Below, in pieces: positions 42,540 to 53,233 of a stretch of 64,000 nt of DNA. The DNA lies in NCBI GenBank assembly GCA_964023275.1, contig OZ029921.1, positions 15,665,306 through 15,729,305 of the forward strand, written 5' to 3'. The DNA comes from Norana najaformis. Lineage: Eukaryota > Annelida > Clitellata > Crassiclitellata > Hormogastridae. The translations under genes and the position numbers were made by a program. The notes below the pieces were generated by a model. The model worked only from the letters and a program-made list of their open reading frames with translations. It did no database searches and had not been told where the DNA came from. Position 1 is the first letter of the stretch. The number at the start of each line of letters is the position of its first letter.

Positions 42540-43850
42540 TTCAACAAAATCCGCTCTTTTTGCTGTTCATAAGGTTATCATGGGCAAATGAATAAGAGTA
42601 GAGTGACAACACTTGTTCTTCTTGACTTGTATTCTGTTTTTGATTCTGTGGACCATTCTCTTCTTTTTTCATCATCTCCAGCACTGATTTGGGTTTCTGG
42701 TCCCAACCTGCATTGGCTTGCTACTTATCTTAGTCCACGCACCCAATCAGTATATTGAATGGTGATATTTGTCTAATGCTTTGTCAGCATGTGGCGTTCC
42801 GCAGAGTTCTGTGTTTGGTCCATTTTTGTTTACGCTATACAACAAGCCATTAGGTACATTGCTCGACAATCATTCACTGGAATATCATTTCTATGCTGAC
42901 TATACTCAAATCTGTATTTCGTTTGACAATTTGTTTTGCCAGTCGTCTGTGCAGCAGCGGTTCATTGTCTTTGAGGAAGTGCAGTCTCGGATGGCAGTAA
43001 TAAACTCCTTCTTAACCCATCGAAAACTGAATTTCTACTAATGGGCAACCCTCAGCAACTCAAGAAATTTGAATGGCTTAAATCCTTAAAACTGGGTGAC
43101 TCACGTGTTGAGTTGGCTGATGCTGCTCGTAAATTGTGCGTTGCTTTTGGTTCTACCATGTCTCTTACTGGCTCTGTAAATGGTATTTATATATCATCAT
43201 ACATGTATATTCATGACATGTGTAGAATTAGTCGTTATATTCTCATGTCTTCTAGGATATCATTGTCAAACGCATTGATATCCAGTCGCCTTGACTACTG
43301 TAACTCGCTTCTGGTTGACATAACAAACTCAACATGCAAACTCGTAAAACTTCGGAACTTCTTGGCTAAAGCCATAACAAATATGTAAAAATATTAGCAT
43401 ATAATCCCTTTGCTTCGATATTTACATTGAATTCATGTTCAGCAAAGCATTTATTTCAAATTGCGCTTATAGTTTAAAAAAACAGTGAACAGTGGCTAAC
43501 CACAATACTTAAAATCAGTCCTCATTCCACCGACTCCTCGTTTTTAAACCAGGCCACCTGATTGTCTTTCTCTGGTCATACCTAAGACTAGAACTTTCAT
43601 GGTGCACCAGGTTTTTCGGTTGCTGGACCTAGATTTTGGAATTCTCTTTCTGTATCTGTTCTTCTGCTCAGTCGCTTTTGGTTTTTTCCCAACTTAAAAC
43701 TTACCTGCTACAAATTGCATATCCACCGTGGGGTGCCTCTTTGTGTTATTGGACTGACCTTCTGGATATTGACCTGATTGCGGCTTGGCTTTTGGTGCGT
43801 CAGTTGATGCCTTGTGCATTAGACACCAGCGCGATAGAAGTTACTAATTA
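42540..43850 (+). mobile_element. CR1-like LINE, reverse transcriptase C-terminal half (dead)
   Basis: Across all three frames one follows the RT order: VLLDLYSVFDSVDHSLL, then GVPQSSVFGPFLFTLYNKPL, then the catalytic box as YADY where active copies have YADD. Later come NPQQLKKFEWLKSLKLGDSR, ISSRLDYCNSLLVDI and the C-terminal VAGPRFWNSLSVSV. The lost second Asp plus several frameshifts show that it is inactive. The GVPQGSVLGP-like and LDYCNALL-like blocks are typical of the CR1/Rex group. Confidence 0.75.
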
Positions 43851-46800
43851 ATTAATTAATTCGATATGCTAACATCAAACATCATGCTTTATAAAAAATA
43901 CTTTGTACAATTACAGTTACAGTATATGTGACTGTGTGTGTAAAAACGAATTTGTGACGTCAGCGATCTTTTGAATAAATTCTTAACAATCCTGTTACAG
44001 CCTATAGCTTTCGAATCCGAAGAATCCTTTGAAAAGTAGTCGTGCGTTGATTTAACCAATACCAATCCAATATCGCTACATTAAGAAAAACAGAAAACGA
44101 CATCAAAGTCCGAAAGATAACTGAAAAATACAAAAAGCAGTAGATAGCAACACCGAAGTCACAAGAGTCGGTAAGCAGAAGGAAGAAGAAGGCACCAAAA
44201 TGCTCTTCAGGAGCGACGTCATATGTCGGTATAATATATGCAGCCCATAAGACAATATTCCAATTATGGGCTCCATATGCCCTACATATTGTCCATATGT
44301 ATGAATATAATTAGACACTCACTATTGCACCCCTTAAGGATCTCATAAAATAGTTGCCCCCACTAGCCTAAATGGTGCTTAAGTCATTAGGAACTATAAA
44401 TTATCAAAAATAGTCATTCTCAGATAACTAGAAAAGTCACCTCTGATGGACTCCTGCAGACACGCATATGAAACACATATGGGACTATTTTACATATGAT
44501 GTTCATGTTAGAGTCAGTGTCGCTCACGAAATTTACTTTTCGTCCACAGAACATTAACACTGCTGACAGTTTTAAAGTTGACTGGCACACTTGTATCTGG
44601 TCACTGAAAAAATAATAGTAATGTTCCATTTCTATTTTACATATAGTAAATATAGTAAATGACGTACTACGTAGCGGAAGTTGCGATGTTGTACTTGCAC
44701 TGCACTTGAGCCAGAAGACAGCAATTGATTCCAGTGTCACCAACCAATCGAATTTTTCTAACTGTAGCCCGGGTCGCTACATCGTATTTGGAAATGCCAG
44801 ACAAACTTGAAGCTAAGTGACATAGTGTTTTCTAAGTGCATGCTATTGTGCTTTTATAGACGCTCAGTTCACAGTACTTTGAAGAATTAGTGTTCCTAGC
44901 GCAAACTTTGCCGAATGACGAATACACCAAGATCGAACTTGTTGCACAAATACTGGACATTCCGATTGCATTCTGTAGTCCAAGGATGGCACTTCAATTA
45001 ATTGCTTCATTCCTTCATCCCAACTACAGACAGTCTAAGAAATGATAATCATACCTGAACATTTAAACTCCGATTTTATTTCTTGACATGTAATTTTGTT
45101 ATAGTAAGCAACACTGCTCACTGAGCAGTTGCAAATTGTACACTGCGCAACTGAAAAGCCTGAATAAAAAGTTAAAGTAAAAAGAACACATAAAACGAAA
45201 AACTATACCGATATTGTAATATTTAGCCATACCAAAACCGATAACGAACCGCCTTTGAAAAAAACGAGAAAAAACCGACAACAGATACCGATTTAAGAAT
45301 ACCGATACCGACCCAGCTGTAGTGAAAAGCACATTTCTTAGTAAGTTCATGGCGTACGATTGGTAGTAAGGCGAGGTAATAAGATGCAATCGCTCTGCTA
45401 TTAGCTATCATCATCAGAGGAGGTTTTCTGATGAGCGATGTCGTTGTCATTATCTTTTCAGCGACTACAATGACAGAATTAAAGAGACTGCACCAGAAGA
45501 AATGCTCCTAATTTTCTTTTTTGACAGTAATTTGATCCATAATCATAGCGAGTTTTATGAAAGATTCAAAGTACGTGTCATCGAAAAGCTGATCTTCAGC
45601 TATGCGTTTCGGCATGGAAAAGACATTCGTGTCCACATTTGTACCAGCAAAATGACCTGTTACTTATGATTAATCTATTAAAAACCAACGAAATTTCCTT
45701 GCAATAAGAAAGTTAGCTCATTATCAAAGGCCAGAATGCAGTTTCAATTTTCATGAAAAAATGTAGTGTAGTCGACATATATTTAACAATCTATACCCTA
45801 TTCATTTAAGATAAGTTATTCGTCAGCTTAATTAATCTGTAAAAGAGGTATTATATCCAATTTATTTAAAACTGTAAACATGTCTAATTTTAAACTGTGG
45901 TCAGTTAGTACACTTAGCGGAGAAACATTTCTTCAAAGGCAATAAGGTGCAACGAAGGTGAGGCAAATAAGTATTTCTCATTGTGATGCAGTCCAAATTC
46001 TGATGTTAAAAGGCACTAATCGAGTAATTTCGTATTACGGACTTGTTGGAGTGTAAAGTACTTCATATAAATTAGAAACAGTATCTTGATGATTTACTAA
46101 AATTGAACTTTTGATAATCCACTAATAGAATTTCTGATTAGAAAAATCATTGATAGCGCTATCGCTGTACAATTGATAATTCGCTTCTGTAATGATATAT
46201 ATCCGGTTACCGGTAGTGCCGATATGGTAACGTTAATATGACTGCGGCTTCAGTCACTGTCGTTCATAAAATTAAATACGTTGCGTTGTGTGCGATAAAG
46301 TGACGAGGTCATTCGTGCGCTGATCCACTGAAAGCATCTGGACTTGTTTGAAATTTCGTCTATCTTCAGCAGCTTCACCAGCCGATTAGGGAGTCGGCAG
46401 CAGTCGTCATCTCCTACAGGTATTAACTGATGTTGGCAGATTTAGCGCCATTCTCTCATCGTCAATAAGATGCGCAATCCACAGTGCAATCTAGTGCAAT
46501 GGAAGACAGTCTTCTCTTAAATCTAAAGAATTGGCTTTATCGTTAATGGTGTACTTATTACTGGGATGTGACATAGGCAACGCTGTCTTAAACAAGTAAG
46601 TGGGGCTTATATAGATTTCTTTTGATATCAACGAACTAACACTCACTGGATGGTTCTTATAATGTAATCTTGATTATACTACACTGATAATTCACCTTCT
46701 AACTTAACTACTTAAACATTTAAACTTTTAAATAAAATTAAAACTGTTTTAATCAAGACTTTAGTAGCAACTATATTAAAATTATAAAGAGACCCTGTTA

Positions 46801-47575
46801 ACGTCACAGTGACGTCATTTAAAAATACCCTAGAAAAATGGAGATCAATTGATAATCGTCACTTTCATAAGTCAGTGGCATGAGCCCTTGAAGCCTGTGT
46901 TAAGGCCAAAAAAATTTAAAATATAAATTATAGTTAAATATATAGTTCAATTAAATCTGAAATCATTTAACTAAAAGTTTTCTAGTTTGAATTTACCTAG
47001 AATAATAATTTTCATTAGTCATTGGAATAATTAGGGGTTCTTTCTCACGTTCACAGTGTATTTTGGATTTAAGGCCTCGCTATAGAAATAATAGTTTCCT
47101 GCCATAACGAAAAGCGCTCTCTTCCTGAGAAAAACACCTGTGAATTAGAATTTAATCACAAGTTAAAGTCTCAGGGAAGGAGCGAATTTCTGATCACTTT
47201 ATTCCTTTGTGGTTTCTCAGATTTCTTCCACTTGGTCTCCGGTTACTTCGAACGTCTGTGCGAACTTTTATCGCTGTCACTGCTGAAATTATCATAGCCA
47301 TTGCTCGTTGAAAATTCGTATAATGCACCTATGTTACCAATTACCAATAAGTTTCACGCATTACCTTGTGCTAGAATGAAGTAAAGATGTGAGCCAATAA
47401 CATTGGAAAGGAGACGAAGAAGCACAGAAGACATGACTGAGGTATATAAATTATCACCAGAGAAGAGAAAGTACCGCGGGCCGTGTTCTTTGTATTAAAC
47501 ACGAAACACTGCTACCTGAGGCCACAGGTGTGAATTATTTAAGAAACCGACATGAAAGTTATGGCAGAAATTCTC
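43851..47575. other. Intergenic, AT-rich; no gene seen
   Basis: A short (TTAA)n at 43848-43860. Nothing in this stretch shows codon bias, splice logic or RNA-gene boxes that I can support. Confidence 0.4.
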
Positions 47576-47965
47576 CAGAGCAGGTCTTGTAGACTTTTTG
47601 AATAGGTTAAATGATGGTACTGTCTCTGTGGACACTTTCATAACTTCTAAGAGGCTGTTAGGAAGAAATGGACTGCTGGTCTATTGGACTAGTGCCCGTA
47701 ATATAAAGTTGTTCTAAAACGGAAGAAATGTTGTCTGAACCACTTAAATCCATGTTATATTATGTGGTATTATGTTATTTTGCCGTGAAATAGAAAAGTT
47801 TAGATGACAGTAGTCTCTGTGGGCACCATCAGCTTATAAGAGGGAGCTAGGTTGAACTGGCTTTTGAGTATTCCCTATAGTAATTTTCAGTAGTTCTAAA
47901 ACAGTTAAAGTCTTCTGAACCACTTAACTTCTCATGTTATGTTACTCTGTGCAGTTTTATATTAT
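47576..47965. repeat. Diverged tandem duplication, about 200 bp
   Basis: The halves share GTCTCTGTGG, a TTCTAAAAC block and TCTGAACCACTTAA followed by CATGTTAT, in the same order (about 47600-47755 and 47810-47945). Much older than the 1.3-kb duplication. Confidence 0.6.
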
Positions 47966-50819
47966 GTTATATTATATGTCAACCACAAAATTGTGGTGGA
48001 AGTATCACCACACAAATGTAGGCTGCAAAGCACAAGGGATCCCTAGGCGTACAGTATAGTAGCTGTCGGCAGACCAATGCATACTTGTGAAGAAATGACA
48101 ACAATCAAGAGCTCATTGTTAACTCGTGGACCGGATAGGAGTCGTTCTTTGCATATCAACCGTTGTAAAAGAGTCGTTGTTGTATGTGGATGTCGCAACT
48201 GGATCACCACGGATATTCGTTATCATTTAGTAAGAACCGCTGATTTTAAGGAAGCGATACATGTTTCTCTTTTCGTAAGAATCCATACTTATATATGAGT
48301 ATATGTAGGCCCTATAGCACATTTAAGAAACTTCTGAAATGCGCCGAACCATGGTAGTCTGAAAGATCGGAAAAGGTGCAATTCTTAAGAAAGAGGCGAA
48401 CTAAAGTCTTCGCGGATAAAGAGAGACCAACGCATTTAAATGTTCACTGAATAGAATTAAATGTCATTCACCTGTGGAAACTTTCCTTTAAACGTTGCAG
48501 TAGTCACGAACACAGATAGCTCGCACGACAAACACAGTTAACCGAACTGCAGTGTTCTTTACGCACTCCTTTTAAAGTGGAACCCAGCATGAGCGCCAAC
48601 ACTCGATTTACTGGATGTCCCTTTGAAACTTCAAAGCTTTTTTGGTTTCGATACAAGCAACAAATGTCAGCCAGTATTTAAGTTTGTTCCAGAGTCTTAA
48701 CACACATATGTAGGTTGGTTATCGTTTCAATTCAAACCATTTGTCGGTAGAAGGTTGAAAGTTTACTTTGCTAGGCCAGAGATGAATCCTGCATCGAAAT
48801 AGTAGAAGATTTGAAGTGGTGTTAATTCAACACTCAAGAAATTCGAAAACAAGATCTACATCAACAGTCAACTGTGGAAAACTAAAGGCCGATGGTTTGA
48901 CAATAAGCATTGCGAGAAATAGTGGAAAATCTGGTCCCAATTGCACAGTTGAAACCTAATAGTTTCAAGAACAGATTGTGATCTGCTAAAATAAATGTTG
49001 GTTCTGTCATTTGGTATTCTTGTCTTTAAAAAACATATGCCACTTCAAGAATATACAAAATTTGTTCTCTAAAAGCAGTATCGGAATTGCTTTATGTTTA
49101 AGGCATTTGATCGAATTTAATAACCAATGGCCAAAGCATTGGCGCAAAATATTCCAGTAGTTTCATTTGCGTTTGTGCCTAATATTATCTAGTGTTTATG
49201 CATTAGTCTTGAATACAAAAAATCTACTATTAATTATTTTAGCTTAATGACGTGTCTTAATCATTAAATGACACTCTTTTGACCTGCGTCTAAAATTCAA
49301 CCTGTAAATTTAAATGTTCACTGAATAGAATTAAATGCCATTAGTCTTATCGATAATTTATAATTACAGCAGTACATGTCTTTTCATAAAATGTAATCAA
49401 ACATTTCAGCAGCGTCTTTAAAAGCGTCTTTAAAATACATTCATAGCCTAGAAGCATATGTGATACGGTGGGTGGTAAATGGATTCATCTAAGTGCGTCC
49501 GGTTTTTGAAAGCAAGTGCGCCAAGTGAAATAAAAAAAAACTCGCTGCCGTTCCATGCAATCTGATACAGCGGTTCTATAGTCGTTTGATTGCTACTGTC
49601 ATTTGTGTCCTTCACTTGAAGGTTCTATAGCACTCAGTGCCAGACACTGGAGGACTATTCTTGATCTAGGCATATTGAATTAAAGAGCAATCAACCAATC
49701 TTGCCTTAACAGTCTATAAGCGTCCCTTTTACAAACAGTTGTGCTATTTGAAACATCTTGATTAGAATTAGAACGTGCGTCAGGGATCAAGTATTCAAAT
49801 GGTGAGTGTGAATTTTAAATATTATTGTCTTAAAATACATTAGAAAGTCTTTAACTGTGTACTAAAACTGAACTAGTTTTTATGTTGATTTTTATTTTCA
49901 TGTGAATTTTGTCAGATGACTGAACCTCACGGTTGCTTATCTAATTGTTGTTTTTTTTTCTTATCTATAAATTTTCAAAACAAAATAGGAATAAGTATGT
50001 TACATACGCAGCAGAGTATGGCACAACGACGCCATCTGTGATTAAGTGGTCATGATGAACACCATATAGTGCACTGCAACGAGACTCACTTGTGGTAGAG
50101 TTAAACTGGATTGTTTGCATCAACCAAGCAACAAGGCTTACTATTACTAACTCCATTCAAACCAGTCGAACGTACTTCACTGAGCCCAACTTCTGCATCC
50201 AACTTGCAGACAGTCACCAGTCATCGATGAAACGATATCGCTCTGCTAATTTAATTACGCCGCTTTGTAATTAATAAGTAATGAACGGCAGAATGACAGA
50301 CGGCAGACAGAACCCGTTCCTGCCAAGTTCAGACAGACAGACAGACGTCTATACAGACCGGAAGCAGATCAGCACCCGCCACCGCCACCGTCATCTTGAG
50401 AATGGGACAGTTCCACGGCTGGCTCTCTCTGTCTGGCTTTCATGTCTACGCGTGTCATGCTCTCATGCTGTAAGACACGCATGGTGGGTGTCCACCGAAG
50501 CTGATCATCCGTGAATGCGTTAGTTAGTTAGCCATCTAAAACGCAGCAAAGAGAATAGTTGTGCAATGTCGAAGGCATCGACCTAACCTCTGCGCACCTC
50601 GTTCTGCGCTGCCAGACTTCCGCAGCATCCTCCATCCAGCCTGAGCGCCTGTCCTGCTTCTACATCCAGACAGGCGTCTGCTAATGCTGCTGCTGCTGGC
50701 TCAGGTCCAGTGCCGACGAAGCTAGCTGGCGGTGCATAATAACCTTCCATTCATCCGTCCGTCCATCCAGCGTTCGCTGCAGTTGGACGCTGCAGCCTCG
50801 GGCACCATGTACTGCACCG
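47966..50819. other. Intergenic; no supported gene
   Basis: A 35-bp direct repeat (TTTAAATGTTCACTGAATAG...) occurs at 48437-48471 and 49311-49345. From about 50280 the sequence becomes GC-richer, leading into the small reading frame at 50820. Confidence 0.4.
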
Positions 50820-50963
50820 ATGCCGTCTCTGAGGCTGCCTGCGCTGAAGCCGCTGTTGGTTCTGCTGGTGGTGATGGTGGTCTTTATAGGAAGCAACGAA
50901 GTTCGAACATGTGTTTCAGCAGAGAGCCATCAAACTTATTTGGAGAGGCTTATCACTTATTAG
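50820..50963 (+). CDS. Candidate small secreted peptide (47 codons)
   Basis: ATG at 50820 opens MPSLRLPALKPLLVLLVVMV, then VFIGSNEVRTCVSAESH and a short tail to TAG at 50961. The first 25 residues are a textbook signal peptide: basic-flanked, Leu/Val core, small residues before the predicted cut at GS/N. It lies at the end of a GC-richer 600-bp stretch, as first exons often do. TAG is followed by GTATTG, so splicing past the stop is not obvious. It may be a first exon whose true donor I have misplaced, or chance. No homologue recognised. Confidence 0.3.
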   Translation: MPSLRLPALKPLLVLLVVMVVFIGSNEVRTCVSAESHQTYLERLITY

Positions 50964-51764
50964 GTATTGTTATATCAATCAGCTAAATCTTGGCCCAATC
51001 ACTTAAAGACCTGCAGGTTTATTTCGCCTCAGGCATCTTCCTAAGCAGTCCCTCGGATTTGACTTGCTATTAAACTCAGATAATTTTCGAACTGTAGGCC
51101 ATATTTAATTCCAAAAACAGAGGCTTTCCAATCATTAAGTGGCCCGGGCCACTCACATCTAAAGCGGCTTTAAAAATATTTGCAGGCGAAATATTGCTAC
51201 TCGATAGAATAGAACTTCAATCATCTTCAATCAACACAATGAGTCGCTGTTGCGGCTCGATTCCCGGTGCGAGTTTTATCTTTATTTTTAAAAATGTTCA
51301 GAAAAGCTGCCCGTCTTTTAGACAACTGCCTTTGGTTTGGACAGATAGAAGATGTTCCGCAGACTGCAACTGACTCTTGCATTGACTCCTACTTTGCCTC
51401 TGTAAAAATACCCTATGCGAAATGTTGCAGAGTCCTTGGATGATGACCTAAGCTGCAGTCTAAAGAACAAGGCAATGGCGCTTCCCCCCAGTTGCATCTG
51501 ACTGCGAGCACTGCATCTATCTGTAAATCAATACAGATTCGTCTGCTCTGATGACTCTCTATGTCTACTCTAAGGATATAATTTGCTTACGAATTTTCAC
51601 CAATTTCTTTTTAATTTGTAGTCCTCGGCTCCATATAAGAATATTTCTAATAATATAGCATCGTTTGCATTTTTCAATTCTCACTTCCGATGGCAAAGTA
51701 AACGAAGCCAAGAAGTGAAAGTAGAGTTATCACTTTTCAAGCTCCTCTGTAGACACTCCGCAGC
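50964..51764. other. Intergenic, no gene seen
   Basis: GGCTCGATTCCCGGTGCGAG at 51256-51275 resembles a pol III B box on the plus strand, but no A box is found at the proper distance. Confidence 0.35.
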
Positions 51765-52050
51765 ATCCTCAGTAATCATAATCGTAATCTTGAGATTTCT
51801 ACAGCGACCAGCGAAATATAAGTCGCGGAAACCAGTTTATTCACAGGCGCTCATTGAAAACAAAATCTATAGACAGAGGGGGTTCGGTTGTCCAGGTCAG
51901 GATCTAGGAGTCAGGCAGACAGTCGGACGGCTATGGTGGATGGTGTTAGAAATTGGAACGAGAAGAGAGATAAGGGGATTAGGACGAATAAAGATAAGAT
52001 TTTTCGAAAAGTAATGTTTCCAGTTTTTAGTGAAAGACAAGCGCTCTAAC
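51765..52050 (-). mobile_element. LINE 3'-end fragment (family A)
   Basis: Reverse-oriented copy of the 38470-38775 3' end, sharing GATTTTGTTTTCAATGAGCG-type blocks on the minus strand and ending in a short (GATTAC)n-like tail at 51775-51790. Confidence 0.65.
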
Positions 52051-53233
52051 ACTGGAAGACCACAACCATACAGTCGGTAACAGACCCGATGAAACAGACA
52101 GGCGAAAACGAAAGCAACTGGAGACTGAACTAAGGTTTGAATAGGCAGGCTGATTATAACTGATAAATACAGATTCTATTCATGAACTCTTGAGTCTTCT
52201 GAAAACCGTTGAGTCTAGCTATGTCCTAAGTGTTTCTTATCTAAACTGCTCTTAAAGCTGTCTTTAGGAACATGGCAGATAAGCTACATTTCTTGATGGT
52301 GTGCAACAAGGCCTACTGATGTAAACAGTGATGCTAATATTAATGTTAGGCCAAATAATATTGTCATTATAACGGCCTTCTCGGAGGCTTTGAGGCAGAA
52401 ATGTGTATAGGCCTATTACTGATACAAATATCTTAGGCCTACAAACACGTAAATTTGTGAAAAATACAGAATACTAGTAATAATATTAATATTCTGTAAT
52501 AAATGAGCTGATTATCTAATTGATCAACAATTGATGAATTCTTGTGCAACATAGTTTTCAGATGATCTAGGAAGCAAAAGGGACCATTGACCGACGATGG
52601 ATTTTCGTCTTGGCCCAGAAAGTAGATTTTAAAACCGTACATTTAAATGAAATCGGGTAGTAGCAGCAAAGGCGCAGTAAATACAGCATATTTTATTAAT
52701 CTCAGTACTATTTTAATTTTAATTCGTTGTTCACTGATAATATCTGAGTCAATGTGAGGTTATTATTATTGGGAAATCTTAGTCATAAAAGAATCATCAA
52801 ATTGATAACAGTAAAGATAGACAGATTTCTGTATAAACACTACTTCATAGGCATGCGTTTATGCACAAAAATTTCTTTGTATGTAATATCTTTGCAACTA
52901 TTACTTTACAAAAAAATAAAGTTAAGTATGTAATAAACAAACTGGCAACATAACTTTTAAACAGATATATACAATATAATGCAATATTTAAAAAAATTTA
53001 ATTGCTGTAATATTTTTTATAAAGTTTCATATAAAAATCAAGCGACTTGCTCAGTTTTATTGTTTTATTTGTATAATTAAATTTTGGAAACAGTACTAAC
53101 GCAGAGAAAGTTAAACAGTAAGGCCTAAATGGTTGAACAATCGCCCGTGAGGCCGGACTTAGGCACCGATGTAATTAGGCCTTGTGAAGAAGAGTCATTG
53201 TCCAAAGGCATTTGTTTTTCAGCGATATACTGG
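52051..53233. other. 3' flank of repeat gene B, AT-rich
   Basis: The segment just below 53234 should hold the 3' UTR of the minus-strand gene. AATAAA hexamers (minus) occur at 53056-53061 and 53064-53069, about 170 nt after the stop, and are good polyadenylation candidates. No other gene seen. Confidence 0.5.
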
